64,000 nucleotides of DNA from the NCBI GenBank assembly GCA_021186555.1, contig JAJKFL010000004.1, positions 26,130,406-26,194,405 of the forward strand, read 5' to 3'. The stretch is from Reticulitermes speratus. Lineage: Eukaryota > Arthropoda > Insecta > Blattodea > Rhinotermitidae. A program made the position numbers and the translations under genes. Positions 34,084 to 46,978 of this stretch are shown in pieces. Numbering within the stretch: the first letter of the stretch is position 1; every line of letters starts with the position of its first letter. Below the pieces are notes generated by a model. The model made no database searches, was not told where the DNA came from, and was given only the letters and a program-made list of their open reading frames with translations.

Positions 34084-34584
34084 ACCATGTAAGTACGTTT
34101 AGACCAAAACGGCACAAGTCCAACTACATTAACAGGTCTACAATTACAGATACTGACTGCGTGAATTATTACATAACAGTTGCAAGTCATGTCAACTTTA
34201 CGTAACGCGAGTTCGAAACCAAGAAATAAATACAGTGCTAATTAAGCTTGCTCAGGCTACTCAATCTCCGCAACGCAAATGAACGTGTGCTGGTGTTGCG
34301 TATTTCTTTTAAATTGCCGTATTCAAAGGTTGCATGCACTTGCGCAACACACCACGCCATATTACGTGTCACTTTAATTGTGGAAATATCCGGTTATGTC
34401 CGTGATAGGAAGCGGCTACTTTGAAGGGTACGTCTTGCCACATCCGCTCCAGTTTATTGCCAACACCGACCCCACGAAGTTCTGACCTTCAAACGTTGTT
34501 AAAAGTTCATCTTGCCAAAATAATTTGTGTCTTCTACGGGGCTCTAAGTTTATTAAAAGTTTCCGTAATTGCAACAACAATTTT
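34084..34584. other. Unassigned sequence left of SINE A
   Basis: No recognised gene. A minus-strand open stretch (about 34416-34600) continues across the SINE A insertion if the SINE is removed; its protein shows no domain I can name. Confidence 0.45.
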
Positions 34585-34598
34585 AATATTAGGTTCTT

Positions 34599-34876
34599 TG
34601 TGGTGAAGAGCCCCGCAGCAGATGCTACGGACGCACCGCAGCCTAGAGGCTTATTGTGCAACCCTATGAGGAAGATGATGAGGTTTGTTCTGCTTTTTCA
34701 TTTTAATGGAGCACCGGTGGAATGAAATTTACAGGGGAAAACCGAAGTACTCGGGGAAAAACCTGTCCCGATGCCACTTTGACCACCACAAATCCCACAC
34801 GGACTGACTCGGGATTGAACTCGGGCCTCCGCGGTGGGAGACCGGCAACTAACGACCTGAGCCATGGCACGGTCAT
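34599..34876 (-). mobile_element. SINE A, full length, with target-site duplication
   Basis: Clean minus-strand SINE A: 3' end gccccgcagcagatgctacg, body ggagcaccggtggaatgaaa, inverted B box gggattgaactcgggcc and inverted A box ctaacgacctgagccatgg. Flanked by a 14-bp direct repeat with one mismatch (aatattaggttctt at 34585-34598, aatattaggctctt at 34877-34890). Confidence 0.95.
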
Positions 34877-34890
34877 AATATTAGGCTCTT

Positions 34891-35976
34891 ACTTACACCT
34901 ATGCCTCCACAGTGGTTTCTTCATGGCTCTCCAATTACTCGTACAATTTTGTATGCTTTTCTTATGACCCTAATGTGTGCTGTATCTCCCGCCAACATCG
35001 TCCTCTGTGATTTCATTGCTCTAATTTTGTCAAGAGTACAAATTATGATCCTCATCTTTGATCTTTCTCAAACCTGTCTTTTCCTCTGTCTTAGGACCAA
35101 AATTTCCCTCGTACTCTGTTCTTTAAGGAAAATACGGGTTCTTCCATTACATTGAAAAATCACACTCACATAAAAAGAGTAAAATTACGGTGCTGTACAT
35201 TTTAACCTGTGTGTTTTTAATACACTACCAGAGATGTGGTTTGGTTAATAATGTGTTTGAAAATAACGTGGAAAGAACTGTAGATGCAACTTTAAAAACA
35301 CCACCAGACATATCCTGAACTTAAACACCTGCACAGAAATGACTGGTTAAGCTGCTGCTGGTATTCTCAAAACACTTACTCATATTATCACCAATGGCGG
35401 AGACGTAATATTCAGACGTAATCAACAACTTCCAGAAAGGCATAACGTTGGGTACAAGTACAGTACGTTAGGCGCCACAGATAAAGCGAGCATTGTTCTA
35501 GCCACTTATACGGAAGAGAGCAGATAAATAAATACAGGAGCCGGAAATTGTAGATAATGAAAGGAACACAATTTGAATACCTTTAGTTCGTAAGATAAAT
35601 AATGTGTTAAGAAATGCTTACCAAACTGTAAGACAAAACAATGATTCACGTTAGAGTCTAGGCATTAGATCTGACAAAATGTCTGCGTAACCAATTCATC
35701 ACGTGTACCATAAACATACTTCATATAAGAGTTTAAAAAAAGTGTCACTAATATACAGTAATTAACGAGTTCCAGACAGAACTTAAAAATTTTACTTTTC
35801 TCCCGTTGAAGCTCAGTCTAAAACTCTTCTGTTTCACATGCTACATTTAGATGACGTCAGTTTATATTCGAACACAGCACAATTTTGCTCACGGGTTAGT
35901 GTAGTGAGCCGATGAACAGACGGAGAGTGAAATGAGTCAGTGTTATATTGATTACAACTGCAGATAGATTACATGC
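34891..35976. other. No gene recognised
   Basis: Continuation of the pre-insertion sequence interrupted by SINE A, then AT-rich sequence. Frames up to 84 codons show no known domain. Confidence 0.5.
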
Positions 35977-36135
<159 letters not shown>

Positions 36136-36616
36136 CCACTGTCGCATATAATGCGACATCAGATTCTATCTTGTGTGCATCGTGATAAAATACGACGGAC
36201 ACTGTATCAGCTTATCCCACTATACTAGATGCTATATAAATACCGGTACTTCTAAAGAGTCCTTACACAGAAGCCGACAACAGCTTAGTTAGTCAATGTA
36301 TTCCCAAATATTCTTTACCGAGTTAGCAGTGTTCCGCCACTACACAATTTTCTGAGTCAAACAAATCCACGGAAAATTTACAAGCGTTCTGAAAATATAA
36401 ATAACCCATTATTAGGACAAATATGCTAAATTGACGAAGAATAATCTACGCCCTCTTGTGTTTCTGTATCATGTGTAGACTATATATCCCAGTCTGTTCG
36501 TCCACATGTTTTATCTTGGAAAATACCAAACCGATTGATAAAATGTTTATGATGCTTACGCAAAGCTGCCCAAAAACATTGTATATGTCATATAATGAGA
36601 ATTTTATAAAACACGG
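36136..36616. other. No gene recognised
   Basis: AT-rich sequence, nothing recognised. Confidence 0.5.
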
Positions 36617-36750
36617 AACTCAGTACTGCGGAGCGGGGTCGTCATCGGTCGCTGTGCAACAACTAATGTCGTCCGCTCTACAGCAAGCAGCCCCGCCTTA
36701 TCGCGGCTCTGAGTACTGCAGAGCTGGCGGCGTCATCGGTCGCTATACAG
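36617..36750 (+). repeat. Direct repeat of about 40 bp, 92 bp apart
   Basis: Two GC-rich blocks, 36617-36657 and 36709-36749, share ctcagtactgcggagc / ctgagtactgcagagc and cgtcatcggtcgct. They lie in a 141-codon plus-strand frame with no recognisable domain. Confidence 0.75.
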
Positions 36751-38253
36751 TAACGCAGCTACCAGAAGGTTCCAAGTTCAGCTTGACACCTGTACAACTG
36801 CTGTCTTACAAGAAATCCACAATTGCATTTAAAAAATTCTTCCAAACAGAAACATTTGCAAAAGAGTACTGCATATCTTAAAGAACAGATCTCAAAACGT
36901 TAACAACTCTCATTTGAAATACGTCTCGACATTGGGAACACATATCGAAATACGGGGAGAATAATTTGTTGTAAAGGCTTCTGGCTTATGACGTAGCTTT
37001 GTAATCCGGCAGGCGGATATCGACGTTTCGAAGATACGTAACGTTGAAGCCACTTCAACTAGTAAGACGGAGACAGAACGTTTCTCCGCAATGTTTGTAC
37101 CCATCTACTATCCTAAAATATTACGCCATAATTCAAAGTTCACATTACGTATCTTGAATACCACGAAGGCCTCAAATCCTACAGAACAATTCACCATACA
37201 TTTATACAGGCACGATACGCGGAGTAAATAAAATTCAAGGTCAACAAGGTAAATTAAATACCACAAAAGCATTTAAAAATGTTTAAACTCCGCTGTAACA
37301 CAGTTACTTTAATATACACGAGAATATGAAGAAAAAGAAGAACAACAATAACAACAACAACAAAACTATGCTCTGAAAAACTGGTATTTACAGTGTTGCC
37401 TATATGAACAGCAAGGCTGTCCTAAACGCAGAGAAATAACTTTCGCCTGACTGGTGAAGGACCTTCGAACACTTAAGTTCAAATCCAACTCGACTGATGG
37501 AGGTAGTTTATATGCACAATTTTATGAGTTTTATAGTCCTGTGTCCGTACAGGCTTTGAGACGGGTCGATGTCCATCGAAGAAACAGCATTAAGTAAATC
37601 CAACGGGGAGAAGTGAATAGTGGCCCAGATAATGAATTCCCCGCCTTTTATGGCATCCAGCATTTCATAACCCGGTTAAAAATGCGCCGTTGCAGAACCC
37701 AATGAAAATTCAACTGAACCCAATCCACAGTATCACAACCTTACTCCCTTAAGGGTAATTTTAACCTTGTGACTTACGGAGGAAGGAGAAGGACTGGAAG
37801 ACAATACCAAGCCGACGACTTGGTTACGAGCAAGAAATCAACCAAGGACCTGTACAGTTCTCACTGGTCTGGGTGTTCACCGAGATTTTCTGTTATTACA
37901 CATTAGGTAGTAAAGATTTGGGAATATACGTAGCAGAAAAAGCCTCTATTCCTGCAAGCAGTGACTTGATACAAGCTAACAGCCGCGAAATTTTGATATA
38001 ATGACGCATTGCATAATATGAATACATAGTTTGGTGGTATTCACAGTTAAGGGTTTTATTTTGATTGGTTTAATTGGGGAGTGCTGCAGGAGAAGCATGT
38101 AGCAGCAAATTGAAGCTTACGAACTAACTCAGTCTTGGGCTGAAGATAGAAAAATCCCAACGAACCTGTATCGTGATGGCCTGAAGCAGACTTAACACAG
38201 TGAATCTCCTTTAACAAACAAACCGATTAATGTTGTATAACGAAATAATCGCT
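36751..38253. other. No gene recognised
   Basis: AT-rich sequence with a short (AAC)n at about 37340-37363. The stretch near 37640 (gaattccccgccttttatgg) faintly resembles the inverted 3' UTR of the TTAG-tail LINE, not enough to call. Confidence 0.5.
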
Positions 38254-38265
38254 GTTTATTGTGAG

Positions 38266-38507
38266 GTAAAATACACCCTATAACAGGCCATTAAGGCCCA
38301 GTGGGAATTAGAGGTATAGTTCTACGATTTCCTTAACCTGGCCGCTTTACCCTGGGAAACAGACCCAGTACCCATATTGCATGAGGCTGGGTGGGCCCTA
38401 GTGCTGGTCTGACCGGGTGCGGGAAATCTCACCCCCCACCGGGATTCGATCACCGGACCGTCCAGCCCGTAGCGAGTCGCTATACCGACTGAGCTATCCC
38501 GGCCCAC
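38266..38507 (-). mobile_element. SINE B with internal deletion and target-site duplication
   Basis: Minus-strand SINE B with intact inverted B box (gggattcgatcaccgg) and A box (ctataccgactgagctatcc). About 35 bp between ttaacct and ggccgctttaccc is missing compared with other copies. A 12-bp direct repeat with one mismatch (gtttattgtgag at 38254-38265, gtttattatgag at 38508-38519) flanks it. Confidence 0.93.
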
Positions 38508-38519
38508 GTTTATTATGAG

Positions 38520-39157
38520 AATCCTACAAAATACAAAAAACACTGTGTAGGCAAAACAACGTTTTTAATGTTAAAACGGTTGGTACATATAGTTACCACT
38601 GTGACTGAAATGGTCACTATACCCATATTATTATTTTTGCACATGGACTGTACCCTCCAGCGTGATCCGATTCAGAGTTTTTGAAACCACTAGATATACG
38701 GTAGGACGTGAAGGGTGGGGGGTCGGTCCGTCATCGGTTGGCTAACTTGGACAATGGGAAATGTGGGCAAAAGTCCAGGCTGTGACTGGAATTCGAACTA
38801 CGGTCCCAGTGTTCAAGTGATCCAAATCGTAAATTTACTATATCTGGCAATGTAATGTTTATTCTAATTTCCTTCCATTAAAGAAATACAGGCTTATAAG
38901 ATCATCCTGCTCTGTGTGTGTGTGTGTGTGTGTTTAGCAACGTCGATTTCGACTTTTGAACCAGATGACCAATCTTCATGAAACTTGGTATTGCACCACG
39001 AAGGATGTGCAAAATTATAAGGAAAGGAGCGACACTAGCGCCATTTACTTTAGGCCCCTAAAATGCACGATAATAGATCTCGGAAGTGTGTTAAAGTTTG
39101 TTAAGATAATATTTTTTGCAGAATGTATAACAAAAAGATGGCGGGCACATGCAAATA
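38520..39157. other. No gene recognised; (GT)n microsatellite
   Basis: AT-rich sequence with (GT)n at about 38914-38933. A B-box-like ggaattcgaactacgg near 38789 (inverted) is isolated and too degraded to assign. Confidence 0.5.
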
Positions 39158-39408
39158 TTTTTTGGCAACAGCCCATATTGGGCCAGGGCCTCATCATTAT
39201 CGAGGATTCACGATCACATTCAGACAAACCACAATCCGTAGGTCTCCTCTGGACGAGTGATCAGCCCGACGCAGAGAGCTCTGCCTGACAACACACAACA
39301 CTCACAATAGAGAGACATCCATGCCCCAGGCGGAATTCAAAACCGCAATCCCAGCAAGCGAGTGGCTGTAGACCGACGCCTCAGACCACGCGGCCACTGG
39401 GGTCGGCT
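39158..39408 (-). mobile_element. SINE C, full length
   Basis: Minus-strand SINE C with inverted A tail (attttttgg), gggccagggcctcatcatta block, gagagacatccatgcccc block and head with inverted A box cctcagaccacgcggccact. The B box is altered (ggaattcaaaaccgcaat). No clear flanking duplication. Confidence 0.9.
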
Positions 39409-39543
39409 CCCTTGTCTAGGTACAGAGTCAACATCAACATACTGCTCACCGCTAGCTGTAAATAAGCTAACAGTTCAATATTGTAGGAATCAGGTCAAAG
39501 TAGAAAGTTTGTGTTTAATTTTGTGATACTCTGTGCTACAATA

Positions 39544-39782
39544 AGGGAGGCGGAATAGCGCAGTCGGTAAGGCGACTCGCTACGGGCCGGACGGGGCGAA
39601 ATTTTCCGCGCCCGTCCGGAACGGCCCCGAGGCCCACCCAGCATCCTGTAAAATGGCTACCGGGTCTCTTTCCCGGCGCGTAAACGGCCGGGGCGTGGCT
39701 TTGACTCACCACCCCCATCTAACGGCGAGGTTAAGACAGAGTAGAGCCATACTTCTACTCCTAGGGTGAACTTTACTTTTAC
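39544..39782 (+). mobile_element. SINE B lacking its B box, with target-site duplication
   Basis: Plus-strand SINE B with A box gaatagcgcagtcggtaagg, but the sequence goes from ggccggacgggg directly to cgaaattttccgc, so the B box is deleted. Tail is ctttacttttacct. A perfect 9-bp direct repeat ctgtgctac at 39531-39539 and 39783-39791 flanks it. The deletion arose either after insertion or before, in the source. Confidence 0.92.
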
Positions 39783-39791
39783 CTGTGCTAC

Positions 39792-42428
39792 GTTAGTGAA
39801 AGATATAAAACCGTTTATGGGACATCTCTTTTCAGATTCTAAACTAATGCTGTTAGAGTTAATTGATTCTTTCTTAGTTTATTAGAGTTTGTTAACTCTA
39901 CTTTTGATTATATAGTGTCAACTGGTAAGAAGAGTCTGAGTGACGAATTACAAATTACATGGAAATGAAAAATCGTGACCAATCTTAGGACAATGTATCA
40001 GCTTTAACTAGATTCGAGAGGACTTATAAAAATCGCGAAAAACCTCAGTTACGACAGCCACGCTCAGGGCTGGGAATTGGGACTTTCATGGATAACACGC
40101 AGCAGGACTACCCTCTCACCAATATACTGCGTCGGATTTTATGGGCAAGCTACGTGGAACTGGATGAGAATTCTACAAGTAACCACATGCTTCTAGCTCC
40201 GGCAGCATTGTGGACTGTTATCCATCACATCCCAATACAGAACAATCACCAACTTACGCAATAGTCACGTTCCGGAAGGTCCGGGGCAATGGGAATTTTG
40301 CGCATTTTGCTATAGAGTATGCATATGGTCAACCATATTTGTATACACAAGGCAGTCCAGTTGAAATCCAAATTCCAACACACTGCAACTCCATCAGACG
40401 CAGCATGACCGGCCCGTCTCCTGTGTTATCGCCCAGCAGTATTCCTCTGCCACCTTACTCTTATACAGCTTTCATTCCCGCAGGGAGAATTTCGGCTCGC
40501 GTTTCGAAAGTGTGATTTCATTTTTTATTCCGCCTTTTTTAAATCGCGCAGTTCTTAAACTGCCTAACTTAAATTTGCGCAGGTCGGGGAGTGTCTATAC
40601 TAAAAACAATCCCTGTGACGCAGTTTAGGTTTCCGTACGATTAGGCCGTTTCGTTTTAATAACACTTATCCTACCAGCAGATATTCCTAGAGGACGCATA
40701 TGACAGAACATGTTAAATGACTCACCAGTTATAGGCATTATAAAATATTTCGCTCCGTCACAATCCCATTTTTTATTTTCTAAAATATTATTTCAATAAA
40801 ATACTTATTCTTTTCAAGTACCACCACTCAAGTTTCAAGATCTGAGATTAAATTATCATAGTGGTTTTTATAAAATAAATTTCGCATGACAGCCATATTG
40901 ACACTGTTGATAACAGGGAGTTTGAAAGTATCCGGACGCGGAGGTCTCTAGCGGCATAACCACTCAGACTTTACGGCAATCAATCAATGCCTATAATAGA
41001 ATTTGTAGCAAACGATTAGGGCACATCCAAACACGCAGACAAAGGTCGATTGGAGCCTTAAAGAACTAATGTTTATTTACCTTCTAAGGCACACCAGTAT
41101 ATAGACGTATGCTTTAGCTTCCAGTAGCACTACACTCTGTCAACAGATTCTATATTTGTGTTTTGTATGGCCCTTAAAATTAACAGCAATTATTGCTCTA
41201 AACAACATTGACCAGCGGGTCCTTGTGGTAGGAACTGCCTTTTTAAATATTACTTCCATAAACATCATGCTTAAGATGGTTAAAAGTACTGTCTATTAAA
41301 CCACGCTAATGAATTCCGACTTAAGAATTTGCTTTAATTCCGTCACGGAAGTAATTCATTTGACACAAACAGATGTTTGGCATGTTTGAAGTAAATTCAT
41401 GTACAGTTGTACAGAGTGGCTTGGCTAAGTTTTTTGTCGTGCGGAACGAGTAATCACAAAGACGGCCCCTAACAAAAATTATGATCTTTAAAAATTCAAA
41501 GTTATTTATTGAATTTCCTGTTATTTGTCTCAATAATTTAAAAAAATGTTTAGCGCACAGAATTAATTTTTTTCATATAAAGTGTTCATTTTGCTCCCCA
41601 TTGGACTCTGCCGCCCAGGCGGTCGCACCACTCTTCCTCCCAACCCAGCTACGCCCCCGGTTGCATATACGAGTGCTGGAATACATTTATAGTCAAAATA
41701 TCGGGGTAAAATAGAATCGCGTGAAAAGTAAAATTAACTACCCTATCAAAGTGTTAAAATGGCTTGTAACCAGGTAAATAAAAATATCAGCCGTCGCTCA
41801 TAACAAACCTGCTGAATGATGCTAATTCGCACTTTGCTGACAAAGATGACTCTACTACACCCCTCCCCTCACATGGTGACATCGCGGTCAGGACACCCAC
41901 GCGCGTTTATTAATATCGCTGCAGAAATAACGACTAAGTCAACACCTTTCATCGCATGTGGCATTTCACACATCAAACATCATCGTAAAGAGGTGTTTCT
42001 TTTATGACACACCACAACACGGCAGCTTCATCGCACAGAAAGCCTGAATCGGCTGTGATACCATGCGACAGCAGCCGTACTCAGGTCAGCGATAAAAGAT
42101 ACGCTCTGTAGGAGAGTCCTACGGTCAACATGGCTAATACGAAAGACCGATATTGGATTGGATCCCGAATTACTTCCATCTATCATGCTTTCTCAAAAAA
42201 TTTCTCTCTTGGGTCAATCTTCATCTTCACCTCACATCGACTTCCTTCCCGACAATACGATCCGTATAGTGCAGAGTATTCGGCGTGGAGATGGAAGAGA
42301 CTTCAGACAGCTGTCTCACGATGAACATAGGAGTAAGGAAATTCCTCTGACAGTTTAAGGCGTTTATAATGCAGAAGGCATTAACATTAGGTAAGAATTC
42401 TGTTTAGGGTCGTATTTCCTATTTGGCA
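39792..42428. other. No gene recognised, 2.6 kb
   Basis: Frames up to 101 codons without recognised domains; no SINE head or LINE motif seen. GC content rises around 40200-40510 and 42130-42330, where short exons could hide, but no splice-bounded coding segment could be supported. Confidence 0.5.
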
Positions 42429-42608
42429 ACTGGGACCCACTCAGCCTCCTACACAATATGTACCGCGTCATTCCCAGGGGTAAAGCGGCCGGGGCGTGGC
42501 GTTAACCACCTACCCACATCTAGCGACAAGGTTGAAGAAAGAGGAGCTATACCTCTACTCCCCCTCTGTACCTTCATCGCAAGTTACAGGGTGAACTTTA
42601 CCTTTTTA
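42429..42608 (+). mobile_element. SINE B, 5'-truncated
   Basis: Plus-strand SINE B body and tail only: gggacccactcagcctccta, aggggtaaagcggccggggc, gtgaactttaccttttta. The head is missing. Confidence 0.88.
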
Positions 42609-43518
42609 CTTTCCACCTTCACGGTATATTTTAATCGCTTGTCGCTTCGGACTTTACGGATTTTGCAACAGGCACAAGACTATCGTAAGTAGTTAATCTA
42701 TTCCTTCGTCTTCCCCCTTGTCCCAACCACTTCTTCTTCCTTATCTGATCATCGAAACATTATTCTGTCATGTTCCATCAAATGTTAACTATACAGAAAA
42801 ATGTTTTAGACAAACTTTTTGGTTTTAGTAACAAAAGATTGTGTTCTTATAACGCTGCACAACAAGTTAGGAAATTTTTCGCAGGGCGTAGGGCTTTAGG
42901 CGCTTTCGCCGTACTATTACCGCTAGACTTGAAATGCGTGAATTCCGTTTTTACTCGCATTTTATGGCATTCTACTGCAACAATACGACTGAACTTCATT
43001 TCGTCAATGCAAAATACGTATATCTGTATACCGTGTTTGATCCCTTGACCACGAGTGCACAAATTTTGCAAAAATCTAGGAGCCATTTCAAACTTCTACG
43101 CTTCAGAAGGGTGATATAAGGCAGTTCCATACTGACGGCCCACAAAAATTAGGCGCCACCGTACGTAATTCTGTCGCACGTGAGACATGTCGCCCGAAAT
43201 TTGTGCCGTCCTGCCCTTGACACTTTGAATCTTCTTGCCACAGACACACATAGCTGGCAACCACGCCGTTGTTTATGGCATTATAAAGCAATTGTTACAA
43301 CAGACGTAACAACGCAAACACGATTAAATATTCTGTGGACTTTGCAACAGGCGCAGGTGCCACGAAGCGTGCTGCGCAATACAAGTACGACACTTCCATA
43401 CAAAAAGATATACAGGGGCTTATCCCTAACAATTGTGTAGTAATTTTGTCTTCTTGAGAGATTTTTGGATAGTGCTTGCACGCCTTACTCGACCTGCGTT
43501 GTTACTGTTTCGCAAATA
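42609..43518. other. No gene recognised; one dispersed repeat pair
   Basis: The stretch 43109-43215 is similar, in the same orientation, to 54589-54700 (shared gttccatact, ttggcgccaccgta, ttcgtcgcacg-like blocks). The minus-strand translation contains VAPNFCGPSVWN, so this may be the 3' end of another LINE. Confidence 0.45.
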
Positions 43519-43522
43519 ATAG

Positions 43523-43611
43523 AGCTGTCCCTCTGCACGCCACGATAGCATGTGGGGAGTGAAGCTACAGCTACATCCATACATAGGAGGGAGTTACCGG
43601 TCAGCTTCACG

Positions 43612-43642
<31 letters not shown>

Positions 43643-44412
43643 TCATGGAACAGAGTCCTTCTTGATAAGCTAACAGGTCCTCTGCTAGTCAAGAAATTCA
43701 CCGCGTTTTATGGAACCCGAAGGTTCATTACCGCATTCACAAGAGCCCGCCACCTGTCCATATCCTGAGCCATATCAATCCAGTCCATGCCCCCCATCCC
43801 ACTTCGTGAAGATCCATTTTAATATTATCCTCCCATCTACGCCTGGGTCTTCCAAGTGGTCTCCTTCCATCAGGTCTCCCCACCAAAATCCTCTATGCAC
43901 CTCTCCCCTCACCCATACGTGCTACATGCCCAGCCCACCTCATTCTTCTTGATTTGATCACCCGAATAATATTGGTGATGAGTACAGATCATTAAGTTCC
44001 TCGTTATGTAGTCTTCTCCACTCCCCTGTTACCCCGTCCCTCTTAGGCCCAAATATCCTCCTCAGCACCCTATTCTCGAACACCCTCAGCTTATGTTCTT
44101 CCCTCAGTGTGTGAGACCAAGTTTCACACCCATACAAAACAACAGGGAAAATTATAGACCTGTCTATCTTAATCTTTGTATTTTTGGATAGCAAACTGGA
44201 AGAGAGAAGACCCTGCACCAAATGATAACACAGTTTCACGACCCGGCCGCTTTACCCCCCGGGAAATAAGCCTTCTTAGCCCACTGCATGGGAGGCTTGG
44301 CGGGCCCCACACCCAATCAGGTCGCTTTGGAAGGAATAAAAATTTCTCACCCCTATCGGGAATCAAACCACGATCCCTAGGTTGCCCAGCCCGTGGCCTA
44401 GTCACTATAGTT
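43523..44412 (-). mobile_element. SINE B split by a LINE insertion
   Basis: The 3' third of a minus-strand SINE B (43523-43613: ctgtccctctgcacgccacg to cagcttcacgac) and its remaining part with head (44235-44412: ttcacgacccggccgcttta to the inverted A box) are separated by 621 bp of LINE. The 8-bp repeat ttcacgac occurs at both junctions (43606-43613 and 44235-44242). Confidence 0.9.
43614..44234 (-). mobile_element. LINE (TTAG-tail family), 5'-truncated, inside SINE B
   Basis: Minus-strand LINE 3' end. The (CTAA)n run at about 43614-43640 is the inverted (TTAG)n tail, then 3' UTR, then coding sequence for the ORF2 C-terminus ([41 protein letters not shown]). A one-base deletion near 43974, by comparison with the copy at 57631, shifts the frame after YSSP. 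Target-site duplication ttcacgac. Confidence 0.93.
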
Positions 44413-46978
44413 ATATACAATAAACTACTTTCGTCCTTAATACGTCAGAATTTACTTCACAACAGGAAAATGGTGAAAGGAAATACAGAAGCTCCCCCCA
44501 CCCCCTGAAAAAGTCAATTAATCGAAAAGCATTCTCTCGTATTAAGGGAAATGTTCGGGTTTAAGCCTGTTAAAACACTGGTATAAGACAACCACACCCC
44601 TGTTTCTAGTTTATTTGCTCTAGCTCCACGCAGGTACCTGCAAATTAAGCGGCAAGGTCAGTAAATAATAAAGAAATTTACAATGTAATTTAGTGTACAC
44701 TTGGTTTATTAACTTTTGGGTCAGTCTGTTTACTATATTTATGACATCATAAAAATTAAACAACTTCATTAGTTCGGTACAGCTTGTTTGGAAGAAATGA
44801 CAAGAATATCTGGCGCTTTCCCTTGACAGGCATTATGGTGTAAACCCTGTAAAATCAAGACCCAAAAGCAATCCACAGACCTAAGAGTATATGTTTAAGG
44901 CGGCCGATATGTCAGTATTACGCAAGAATGTCAGTATGTATAAGTTGGCAGGATACTACACAAAATATCTCTAAAATATGCTTGATGTTGGTGGGGTGAC
45001 AGGTTTTCGAAGTTGCTAGTGTTATCAGACAGACACTGAAATTTGCTGCCAACTAGTTAGGCCTGTTATTCCTGTGGAAAATCAGAACACAGCTGCTGCG
45101 TAAAGCCGTGACATAGCTCAGCCTGCGGTTTCTTTCCGCGTATTGTACATAATCAGGTCACACGCACAAATGCGTGTGCCAAAAAATGCCACACTACTAC
45201 CTTCAAGGTTACGTTGATTATAGTAATTCAGTACAGTTCCGCTGCTTTTAAACACAAGATATGTCTTATGGAATGAGGAATCAAAAAGTGGTTATGTTAT
45301 TGAATAAGTAGTCAGAAAAGCGCTAACAAAATAAGCAATTTGTATTTCTCCGTAACGCTATCAATATACGTTTAAAATAACGCGATACCCTCTGTCAAAC
45401 ATTTGGTACACATCTGCTTCCTTGGTCAACTCTAACGTAAGCAATGAGAGAGAAATATAAATTATTTTCTAGCCAGCAGATCGTACATATATTTTATCTT
45501 AGACATTCCGTTGTGATATTACTGAGGTAGGTATTATATATACATATATATATACACACAACATATTTCGGCCACAGGGGCCATTATCAGGTATCACCAT
45601 AAAAATAAACAGAGAAGTTAATTTGATATTGTATAAGTAAACAATATGTTGCATACACAAATTATAACGTACAGAACTAAACAAGTGTGTTTTGATGGAC
45701 GGCTATACAATACCTTGATGGTACATATGGTTAGCTGTTATATCACATGGAAATATCTACGGCTTCTGCCCACTGATTCAGATATTTATCTGGTGTACAC
45801 TAATTGCTTACCCAGTATCCTAACGTGTCGCACAGCGATTCGCAAAGCACCAGTCTTCAGGCGACGCAGTACTGTGGCTCTCCGACGACACCGTGTCGGT
45901 TTATGAAGTCATTTTACAGTCATTTGTTTTCAGCGTCCTCGATCTAAAGTTTTATTTTTTACTTCGATTAAAAAGCAAATTTTATTGTCACAGTAACGAA
46001 ACTTGAAACCAAATGTACTTTTCTCGTTCATTTAATTACGCATTCTCGAACATTCTCATCGAACAAGCACGGACACAGTGAATATGTGGTGTTGAACACT
46101 GACAGTTCATTCACTGCCATAATATCAACATGTTTGTTTACACTTTCGTGAGTTTTAACAGGGTCAAGTGCTATGCAATCCGTTATTTTCTAACGTTTTC
46201 GTTATTCGCAATACGATATTTCATCGGCCAGAACTGCTGAGCAGTTATTTTAATTACTAAAAAATGAATATGGTCTTAAATCCTTTATTAATTACTTGAC
46301 ACTATAAACAAACATTAAATAAGCTGTCCTCTATGTTGGTTAGTAATAGAATAAACTAATATAACACGTGGGACATATCAAAACACTGACAGTTTGCAAA
46401 TGCAAATTTCGTGTTTTCGAGTCTGCAGCGCGTATGGAGAGGCATCCAAAGCTTACTCTACACCACTACACTTCGCACCCGACTACCGACTGGCCTGCGA
46501 GTTGAGTGCGGGTTAGGGCCCGTTGCTTGCTTCTGCGTACTAGGTACTCCAGTCTGCCGGCCGGTCCGGTCCAGCGAATGTCAACGTCGCGCCAGCGCAG
46601 AGGCAACCTCGATAGAGACAGTCTTGCCAACCAGTATCTACTATTTCCCACCACATACATGCCGAAAACCCATCACAATAAAAACACGCTGGAAAAACAC
46701 GTCTCTATTGTTGATAAAAATTAGTTACCTACACTTTTGTATTAAATCGCAGTTTTAGGTTTCCCATTTCCCGTAACTGAAACACGAAATGGCAAAAATT
46801 AGGGGCAGTTCTTGAAAATAGTAGACGTACATTATACGTGTTCAATATTGTAGCCAAGAAAAATCTTTTAAAATGAAGTGCTTACCTAAAAGCCGAGAGG
46901 AAGACCAAGCATTCCTGAATCATCGATGTCTTCTACGGTTTTCTAGATAACATGGCAAGAAGTAGAAGGTGCACCATT
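44413..46978. other. No gene recognised, 2.6 kb
   Basis: AT-rich. Contains a (TA)n run at about 45536-45553, a core motif in inverted form at 45561-45592 (atatttcggccacagg, then attatcagg) and an A-box-like gacatagctcagcctgcgg near 45111 (possible SINE A scrap). A GC-richer stretch at 46430-46660 has no recognised product. Confidence 0.5.

Noticed and set aside
34416..34661. Minus-strand frame possibly from a retroelement
   Set aside because: Part is SINE A, the rest has no motif I can name; not called beyond unassigned sequence.
36456..36881. 141-codon plus-strand frame as a possible gene
   Set aside because: No recognisable domain, contains a direct repeat, no splice or promoter context; length is within chance for 64 kb.
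43612..43640. Possible telomere-type repeat
   Set aside because: The unit is CTAA/TTAG, four bases, not the insect telomere TTAGG, and it is the tail of an inserted LINE.
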